DNA from: Sulfidibacterium sp046706345
GTDB taxonomy: Bacteria > Bacteroidota > Bacteroidia > Bacteroidales > F082
NCBI GenBank assembly: GCA_046706345.1
Contig: JBJKPL010000244.1
Location: 1 to 11,112 of the forward strand
Length of the DNA: 11,112 nucleotides
Direction: 5' to 3'
Each line of letters begins with the position of its first letter. The stretch's first letter is position 1. The notes beneath the pieces are model-generated. The model was not told the DNA's origin. It saw only the letters and a program-made list of their open reading frames with translations, and made no database searches. This document shows positions 7,861 to 11,112 of the stretch, piece by piece. Position numbers and translations under genes: made by a program.

Positions 7861-7868
7861 TATTTTTG
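7861..7868 (+). promoter_or_regulatory. putative -7 box upstream of the fRMsr pseudogene
   Basis: TATTTTTG matches TAnnTTTG and ends 18 bases before ATG 7887. There is no clear -33 box. The promoter seems retained although the gene is broken. Confidence 0.4.
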
Positions 7869-7886
7869 CAGCCTAAATAAAATCCC

Positions 7887-8364
7887 ATGGACAAAGAAAA
7901 AAAACAAAAACGCTACCAACGTTTATACAAACAAATACAGGACCTCATCATCAAGAGCAGCAACAATCCCCTTTCCAACATGGCCACCATCAACGCCGTA
8001 TTGTATCATAAAATGGAAACTTTCTTCTGGTGCGGGTTCTACCTCCTCCAGGACGGAAAACTGCAGGTAGGGCCTTACCAGGGCGCCCTGGCGTGCATCA
8101 ACCAACCTGCCCAAAGGCACCGGCGTGTGCCAGGCCGCACTCGAACAGCAAACCAACCTGGTAGTCCCCGACGTGGAGGCTTTCCCCGGACACATTGCCT
8201 GCGACTCCCGCTCCAAATCCGAGATCGTCATTCCTTTGCGTAACCGCGAAAACGAACTCGTCGGGGTGCTGGACGTGGACAGCAAAGACCACAATTCTTT
8301 TGATGAAGTGGACGCCGCCGAACTGGAAAAGATTGTGCGGCTGGTGTACTTCCCGGAAGGCTAA
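7887..8364 (+). pseudogene. msrC: free methionine-(R)-sulfoxide reductase (GAF domain), frameshifted
   Basis: Reading from ATG 7887 gives a GAF-domain N terminus up to QGALACIN, then nonsense to a stop at 8241-8243. The family sequence resumes in another frame from about 8104 (LPKGTGVCQAAL, then VPDVEAFPGHIACD, ELVGVLDVDS, FDEVDAAELE) and stops at TAA 8362-8364. The junction is AACCAACC at 8100-8107; deleting one AACC unit restores a 157-residue protein. In that repaired protein the cysteines are C70, C80 and C104, spaced 10 and 24 apart, exactly as Cys84/94/118 in E. coli fRMsr (YebR). The enzyme would reduce free Met-(R)-sulfoxide with thioredoxin. The break lies between the first two cysteines, so neither fragment should be active. 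A sequencing or assembly error is the main alternative. Confidence 0.85.
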
Positions 8365-8386
8365 CCTGAACGAAAAATGAAAAGCG

Positions 8387-8427
8387 AAAAATGAAAAATT
8401 TTTCCCCATTCTTCTTTTTTCATTTTT
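8387..8427. terminator. AT-rich bidirectional hairpin between convergent genes
   Basis: AAAAATGAAAAA (8387-8398) and TTTTTCATTTTT (8416-8427) form a perfect 12-bp stem around a 17-base loop. It sits 22 bases after the fRMsr stop (plus) and 6 bases after the YkgJ-like stop (minus), the expected place for a shared terminator. A 14-base direct repeat CGAAAAATGAAAAG / CGAAAAATGAAAAA precedes it (8371-8398). The stem has few GC pairs, so its termination strength is uncertain. Confidence 0.55.
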
Positions 8428-8433
8428 AATTAT

Positions 8434-8862
8434 TCATTTCCTCCAAAGTCCCACCCGGTTTCCCCACAACCAAACCACTTTCCGCCCGTGATGGGTGTTC
8501 CAGTCCTTTTCAATATCCAGGTGACACAGGTTTCCCAGTCCCCGGCGGTCGTGATGGCAAAACCGGCACTCCAGTGGCTGCAGCTCTGTGCCGAAGAACT
8601 CGCACAAGCCGTGATGGTAAAAAGTACAACCGTTTTTGGAAAATACCTGCAGGGCGTAATTGCCCTCGTTTCCTTTAAAAGCAGGCGATAGCACCCCAAA
8701 ATCCCGTTCCGGAGAAATTTCCATCATCATCCGGCGTTCCAGACCGGCACGGATGGCTCTTTCCGCTTCTTCCACCGTCCACCAGCCCGGACGCAGACAA
8801 AAGCTTTTACAGACATCGCACGAGCACGACTCCGAGGGTGGATATTTTTCTTTCAGGTTCAT
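8434..8862 (-). CDS. YkgJ-like cysteine-cluster protein
   Basis: A 142-residue soluble protein with nine cysteines. An N-terminal group CSCDVCKSFC (C13, C15, C18, C22) precedes RPGWWTVEEAERAI. A second group, CTFYHHGLCEFFG (C79, C87), is followed by ECRFCHHD (C99, C102) and C113. The order (cysteine cluster, P-x-W-x-x-EE helix, then C-x7-C-x11-C) resembles the YkgJ / zinc-or-iron-chelating family, whose members are proposed metal or Fe-S binders of mostly unknown function. The N-terminal spacing is not the textbook YkgJ one, so the family call is tentative. No signal peptide is seen. It starts at ATG 8862 and its upstream region carries a palindrome (8907-8923). It shares strand and cysteine richness with the two mini-genes upstream. 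Confidence 0.75.
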   Translation of the reverse strand: MNLKEKYPPSESCSCDVCKSFCLRPGWWTVEEAERAIRAGLERRMMMEISPERDFGVLSPAFKGNEGNYALQVFSKNGCTFYHHGLCEFFGTELQPLECRFCHHDRRGLGNLCHLDIEKDWNTHHGRKVVWLWGNRVGLWRK

Positions 8863-8906
8863 CTTGTTGACCCCAAAAAGGTGTAGTATTTAGTTCCTTT
8901 TAGTTT

Positions 8907-8923
8907 TGCCTAAACTTTAGGCA
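8907..8923. promoter_or_regulatory. TTTAGGCA palindrome, possible operator
   Basis: TGCCTAAA (8907-8914) and TTTAGGCA (8916-8923) form a perfect 8-bp inverted repeat around one central base. It lies 45-61 bases upstream of the YkgJ-like start and 23 bases beyond the stop of the first mini-gene. Its right half recurs at 10077 and, inverted, at 10291. As RNA it could form a 7-bp stem with a 3-base loop, but no T-tract follows on either strand, so an operator is more likely than a terminator. Confidence 0.5.
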
Positions 8924-8945
8924 CTCTGGCGCACGTTAGTTCACT

Positions 8946-9110
8946 TTATGAACTCATCTCTACCGGCTTGCACAAATGCTCTTCCGTATGGCACACCCTT
9001 GCACATTTCCGGCAAATGTAGCACGGCTGGCGGGTTAATTGGATCAGTTCTTCAAGCTGTTCTTTTATGTCGTCCTTGCTTAAATCGCAAAGTGTTTTAT
9101 TCTTTTTCAT
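8946..9110 (-). CDS. 54-residue cysteine-rich small protein, copy 1
   Basis: ATG 9110 to TAA 8946-8948. The product has a helical, charged N-terminal half (MKKNKTLCDLSKDDIKEQ and onward) and a C-terminal cysteine cluster: C30, C33, C36, C40 and C47 in the patterns PCYICRKCARVC and EEHLCKP. The CxxCxxCxxxC arrangement suggests a zinc-binding or Fe-S-binding mini-domain. The evidence for coding is the second copy, in which reading frame, length and start are conserved and changes are seven synonymous against four amino-acid substitutions. I recall similar small CxxC...LCKP proteins from other anaerobes but cannot confirm a family. No signal peptide or membrane helix is seen. Function is unknown. 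Confidence 0.75.
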   Translation of the reverse strand: MKKNKTLCDLSKDDIKEQLEELIQLTRQPCYICRKCARVCHTEEHLCKPVEMSS

Positions 9111-9135
9111 GATCTTCTTTTTCCATTCAAAAGAC

Positions 9136-9143
9136 TAAAAGTA
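9136..9143 (-). promoter_or_regulatory. weak -7-like box for mini-gene copy 1
   Basis: On the minus strand TACTTTTA lies 25 bases upstream of the ATG, at the place where copy 2 has TATTTTTA. A TTG is 17 bases further upstream, which is short of the favoured spacing, so this promoter looks poorer than that of copy 2. Confidence 0.3.
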
Positions 9144-9168
9144 CAAAACAATTGCGCTGACAACTGCT

Positions 9169-9296
9169 CGTCCGCTTTGAAACCCGGACGCGCTTTTTTC
9201 TGAATTTGTAATTCAGCTTTTCTATTACCGGACATTGCAAATGTCCTTCGAAAATCCATCCTCGTTACAAACGAGGACGAGGCCGGGGATGCCGGC
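9169..9296. repeat. cluster of perfect hairpins at 30-bp pitch
   Basis: Three perfect 7-bp stems with 3-base loops start at 9200, 9230 and 9260: CTGAATT-TGT-AATTCAG, GGACATT-GCA-AATGTCC and CCTCGTT-ACA-AACGAGG, each separated by 13 bases. The third extends to 8 bp. All share a TT-nnn-AA centre while the arm sequences differ. They are flanked by two further inverted repeats, CGTCCG/CGGACG (9169-9174 with 9185-9190) and GCCGG/CCGGC (9282-9286 with 9292-9296). The function is unknown. A remnant of a palindromic repeat element or a structured RNA are both possible. Confidence 0.8.
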
Positions 9297-9630
9297 AAAA
9301 GTGGACGCTTGCGCGAGGGTATAACAACACGAAAGCATTTTATAACGGAACAAAATCTTGCTAAAGCGGAATGTATCTGTTTAGTTACAACACAAAAAAT
9401 TGAAATTATGACATGTAAATAAACAATACCGGCGGAAAAACTGAATAATATAAAAGGAAAATTATTGATTATAACACGAAATATTGAGCCCGGGAAATGA
9501 AATCATTTAATTACGGATGGTTTTTTACATCCGGCAGAAGAAAAACAAAAAGGCATAGCATGAAATCTGCATAAAGCAGCATGAAAACAGAAGGAAACGA
9601 CAGGCCGTTGTAAAAAACGAAGGATACGAC
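9297..9630. other. AT-rich non-coding spacer
   Basis: I see no convincing gene here. A 25-codon ORF with a basic tail begins at ATG 9497 but has no supporting context. A CGGATG/CATCCG stem (9514-9519 with 9528-9533) with a T-rich loop is the only clear structure. Stops occur in all frames, and the composition is more AT-rich than the flanking genes, as in acquired or decayed DNA. Confidence 0.6.
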
Positions 9631-9661
9631 TTGCCACTTCGCTTTCATTTTTGTATTTTTA
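9631..9661 (+). promoter_or_regulatory. putative promoter of the HTH regulator
   Basis: TTG at 9631-9633 is followed after 20 bases by TATTTTTA (9654-9661), close to the Bacteroidota TTTG-N19/20-TAnnTTTG layout except for the last base of the -7 box. The ATG is 24 bases downstream. The same TATTTTTA box is found upstream of mini-gene copy 2. Confidence 0.45.
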
Positions 9662-9685
9662 AGCAACCCTTTAAAACCCTGTATT

Positions 9686-10051
9686 ATGCTAAACTACAAT
9701 TTCACGCGTGTATTTAAAGCCCGGGGTGTCGAACGCCCGTACAGTTTGTTGACCCATGCCGGACTTGGTTCGGGTCTGGCTACCCGGATGAAGAGTAACC
9801 GGGTGCGCATTATCCGGCTGGAAACCCTGGAAAAAGTCTGCCTGTTGCTCCATTGTACCCCCAACGATCTGATGGAGTGGATCCCGGAGAAGGGCAACAT
9901 CGACCAAGATCAGCCGTTGAAGCAGTTGCTGAAAACCCAAAACAAAGTCATCGATATCACCCGTTCGCTGAATTCTTTATCTCTGGAAAAGCTGGAAGAA
10001 ATAGATAAGTTTATCGATGAGCAGGTTAACAGGGGAGAAGAAAGTGCCTGA
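9686..10051 (+). CDS. small HTH (XRE/Cro-like) transcriptional regulator
   Basis: The 121-residue product has an N-terminal DNA-binding domain (about residues 4-66) with the pattern FKARGVERPYSLLTHAG, LATRMKSNRV and LETLEKVCLLLHCTPNDLMEW. That last pattern is the end of Cro/C1-type HTH domains of the HTH_26 kind common in Bacteroidota. A C-terminal helical tail (about 70-118, SLEKLEEIDKFIDEQV) could mediate dimerisation. It has no sensor domain. It stands alone on the plus strand between two minus-strand mini-genes, convergent with the second (stop-to-stop gap 54 bases). It is the obvious candidate regulator of this patch and of the TTTAGGCA sites, but that link is inference. Confidence 0.85.
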   Translation: MLNYNFTRVFKARGVERPYSLLTHAGLGSGLATRMKSNRVRIIRLETLEKVCLLLHCTPNDLMEWIPEKGNIDQDQPLKQLLKTQNKVIDITRSLNSLSLEKLEEIDKFIDEQVNRGEESA

Positions 10052-10073
10052 AGTTTTCTTGAAACCGAACCAC

Positions 10074-10309
10074 AACTTTAGGCACGCTGGCGCACGGTAT
10101 GAACTTTATGAACTCATTTCCTCAGGTTTGCACAAATGCTCTTCCGTATGGCACACCCTTGCACATTTCCGGCAAATGTAGCGCGGTTGGCGGGTTAATT
10201 GGATCAGTTCTTCAAGCTGGGCTTTGATGTCGTCCTTGCTTAAATCGCAAAAGGTTTTGTTCTTTTTCATGATGCCTCATTCTTTTCCTGTGCCTAAAAA
10301 TACAAAACG
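10074..10309. repeat. direct repeat copy 2 (mini-gene unit)
   Basis: This is the same unit and orientation as 8913-9150, offset by 1160-1161 bp. Here the core is bounded by TTTAGGCAC (10077-10085) and its inverse GTGCCTAAA (10290-10298), a 9-bp terminal inverted repeat. In copy 1 the right-hand match is degenerate (AAGACTAAA). No target-site duplication is evident at either copy. Confidence 0.9.
10106..10270 (-). CDS. 54-residue cysteine-rich small protein, copy 2
   Basis: ATG 10270 to TAA 10106-10108, the paralogue of the product of 8946-9110. Differences are L7F, E17A, C30R and V50E, plus synonymous changes at N5, T6, I15, Q28, K48, P49 and E51. C33, C36, C40 and C47 are kept, so C30 of copy 1 is dispensable and the core motif is CxxCxxxC with a distal cysteine. 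The unchanged cysteine module together with silent drift indicates selection on the protein. This copy has the stronger promoter. Its stop faces the HTH gene, 54 bases away. Function is unknown; zinc or Fe-S binding is inferred from the motif. Confidence 0.75.
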   Translation of the reverse strand: MKKNKTFCDLSKDDIKAQLEELIQLTRQPRYICRKCARVCHTEEHLCKPEEMSS

Positions 10310-10326
10310 AAAGGGCCGGATGCAAA
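10295..10326 (-). promoter_or_regulatory. good Bacteroidota-type promoter of mini-gene copy 2
   Basis: On the minus strand TTTG (10323-10326) is followed by exactly 20 bases and then TATTTTTA (10295-10302), 24 bases upstream of the ATG. The -7 box overlaps the GTGCCTAAA inverted repeat (10290-10298), so a protein bound there could block or position polymerase. Confidence 0.55.
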
Positions 10327-10335
10327 TCTCCGGCC
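10314..10335. repeat. inverted repeat overlapping the copy 2 -33 box
   Basis: GGCCGGA (10314-10320) and TCCGGCC (10329-10335) form a perfect GC-rich 7-bp stem around an 8-base loop. The loop contains the TTTG -33 element of the mini-gene promoter on the minus strand. It may be an operator, or a hairpin ending an upstream minus-strand transcript. Confidence 0.5.
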
Positions 10336-10473
10336 GAACGATGGATTAAAAATGACCTTCTCCGGGAAAGGCACGGTGGGACTGGAGAAACCAGGCTGGC
10401 GTTGCATTAAAATCCTAAGACTTAGGCTGTATTTCCCGCCGGAAAAATAATAATCCCTGACTTTGTCCGTTAT
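10336..10473. other. non-coding gap with CCTAAG-a-CTTAGG palindrome
   Basis: I see no gene. The notable element is CCTAAGACTTAGG at 10414-10426, a perfect 6-bp palindrome with one central base. It resembles the 8907-8923 palindrome (CCTAAAcTTTAGG core). A 63-codon minus-strand ORF crossing this stretch has no recognisable features. Confidence 0.4.
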
Positions 10474-10493
10474 TTTAGTATTCAATTACTAAA
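10474..10493. promoter_or_regulatory. inverted repeat upstream of the cupredoxin gene
   Basis: TTTAGTA (10474-10480) and TACTAAA (10487-10493) are perfect 7-bp arms separated by 6 bases. The dyad is centred about 57 bases before the ATG, where a dimeric regulator could act. No good TTTG/TAnnTTTG promoter pair is seen nearby. An AGGAGG at 10497-10502 is too far from the start to act as a Shine-Dalgarno. Confidence 0.45.
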
Positions 10494-10540
10494 TTAGGAG
10501 GAATTCCTTAATTATCTTAAACAGCTAAAATTACATCATC

Positions 10541-10984
10541 ATGAAAAACTTAAATTTAAATACCCCGAATCATCGCTCCTTTGCCAGGATCATGGTATTC
10601 ACAATGGCGTTGAGCCTGATTTTTGCCTTGTCATCCTGTTATAGCCATCATCCAAAAGAAAGCAAAGGGGTTGCGGTTGTTTCATCCACCGCGATGGCCG
10701 CTCCCACCAGCCAGACGACAACCGTCCGGGTGATCATTCAAAACGGGACTTATATTCCCCAGACATTAACCATTACCAAGGGTGAAAAAGTTACCTGGAT
10801 CAATAAAGATTCCGGCAACCATACGGTAATCAGCGGAACGGACGGAAAACCTACCGGGCTTTTTAACAGCGGAGACATCGGCCCCAACCAAATGTTCTCC
10901 CATGTTTTCGACAGTACCGGGACCTATCCTTACTATTGTAAGTATCTCCCTTCAAAAATGACCGGAACGGTTATTGTAAAATAA
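10541..10984 (+). CDS. cupredoxin-like lipoprotein with a missing histidine ligand
   Basis: A 147-residue exported protein. Residues 1-32 are a lipoprotein signal peptide ending in lipobox LSSC (C33), so the mature protein should be membrane-anchored through acylated C33. A low-complexity linker follows (34-60), then one plastocyanin/amicyanin-like domain (about 62-147). Copper-site residues seen are H94 (GNHTV), C133 (YPYYCKY) and M140 (SKMTG). The family has a second histidine three residues after the cysteine, but here that position is L136 (codon CTC; CAC would be histidine). The protein may be an electron carrier with an altered site, a copper binder, or a decayed copy. It ends at TAA 10982-10984, and no partner gene lies within the window. 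Confidence 0.88.
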   Translation: MKNLNLNTPNHRSFARIMVFTMALSLIFALSSCYSHHPKESKGVAVVSSTAMAAPTSQTTTVRVIIQNGTYIPQTLTITKGEKVTWINKDSGNHTVISGTDGKPTGLFNSGDIGPNQMFSHVFDSTGTYPYYCKYLPSKMTGTVIVK

Positions 10985-11112
10985 AAAGCGCGAAACCTCA
11001 GCGTCAAAAATTATCTTCATTCTATTCTTGAAGGAGGAGGAGCCCTGTCTGTTGCATGCTACCGAAGTATGGCTGTCAGCGGTCCGGCATCTGCCGGGAT
11101 CCAGGCAAACGA
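10985..11112 (+). other. window end, no gene recognised
   Basis: The last 128 bases contain no supported ORF. A 14-base palindrome CCGGCATCTGCCGG (11084-11097) is the only visible structure. No T-tract terminator for the cupredoxin gene is evident. Confidence 0.4.

Larger units (their letters stand above)
8913..9150. repeat. direct repeat copy 1 (mini-gene unit)
   Basis: Bases 8913-9113 align almost without gaps to 10074-10273. The match covers the whole 54-codon ORF and continues more weakly through its promoter region to ACAAAAC (about 9143-9149). One single-base indel lies just beyond the ORF stop. The left boundary falls inside the 8907-8923 palindrome. Confidence 0.9.

Noticed and set aside
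8092..8130. Programmed ribosomal frameshift in the fRMsr gene
   Set aside because: No slippery heptamer, stop codon at the shift point or downstream stimulator is seen; a tandem AACC duplication is the simpler explanation.
9169..9296. CRISPR-like periodicity
   Set aside because: The 30-bp pitch is structural only. The units are not sequence repeats, and no cas genes or leader are present.
9107..9298. 63-codon minus-strand ORF over the hairpin cluster
   Set aside because: Its start and codons coincide with the palindromes, it shows no recognisable domain, and it overlaps the mini-gene promoter; structure explains this stretch better than coding.
9497..9574. 25-codon ORF with a basic C-terminal tail
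   Set aside because: No ribosome-binding or promoter signal, no second copy and no recognisable motif.
10497..10502. AGGAGG as Shine-Dalgarno of the cupredoxin gene
   Set aside because: It lies 38 bases upstream of the ATG, and there is no nearer start in a suitable frame.

Overview
The window looks like a chromosomal segment of a member of the Bacteroidota, most likely Bacteroidales- or Marinilabiliales-like. This rests on the UpxY-type NusG paralogue, on several TAnnTTTG-type -7 promoter boxes just upstream of genes, on the near absence of Shine-Dalgarno sequences at start codons, and on the closest remembered relatives of the proteins. No tRNA, rRNA, CRISPR array or complete insertion sequence is visible.

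Region 1 (1-3747, plus strand) is housekeeping: the end of an alpha/beta hydrolase, apolipoprotein N-acyltransferase (lnt), an FMN nitroreductase, an UpxY/NusG-like antiterminator overlapping it by 8 bases, and a CvpA-family membrane protein with its own likely promoter. Region 2 (3833-5125, minus strand) is phosphoglycerate kinase (pgk) with a clear intrinsic terminator. It is divergent from Region 3 (5168-7825, plus strand), a tight three-gene operon: a PLP aminotransferase of the methionine/glutamine transaminase type, an omega-amidase (Nit2/YafV type) and a MobA-like nucleotidyltransferase. The first two form a known metabolic pair: glutamine-dependent transamination makes alpha-ketoglutaramate, which the omega-amidase hydrolyses. 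The nucleotidyltransferase ends inside a GC-rich palindromic repeat that supplies its last 18 residues and is followed directly by the stop codon.

Region 4 (7861-8364) is a free methionine-(R)-sulfoxide reductase (GAF domain) broken by a tandem AACC duplication. Removing 4 bases restores a full-length protein with all three family cysteines at the expected spacing. A hairpin terminator separates it from a convergent cysteine-cluster (YkgJ-like) gene.

Region 5 (8900-10500) is the unusual part. Two near-identical 54-residue cysteine-rich mini-genes lie in direct repeats 1160 bp apart, on the minus strand, flanking a plus-strand HTH regulator. Around them are a recurring TTTAGGCA octamer and a cluster of perfect hairpins at an exact 30-bp pitch. 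These mini-genes are below usual gene-caller length limits. The window ends with a cupredoxin-like lipoprotein whose second copper-ligating histidine appears to be leucine, preceded by a 7-bp inverted repeat. A YkgJ-like protein, two small CxxC proteins, an HTH regulator and a cupredoxin side by side suggest, as inference only, a metal- or redox-related accessory patch.
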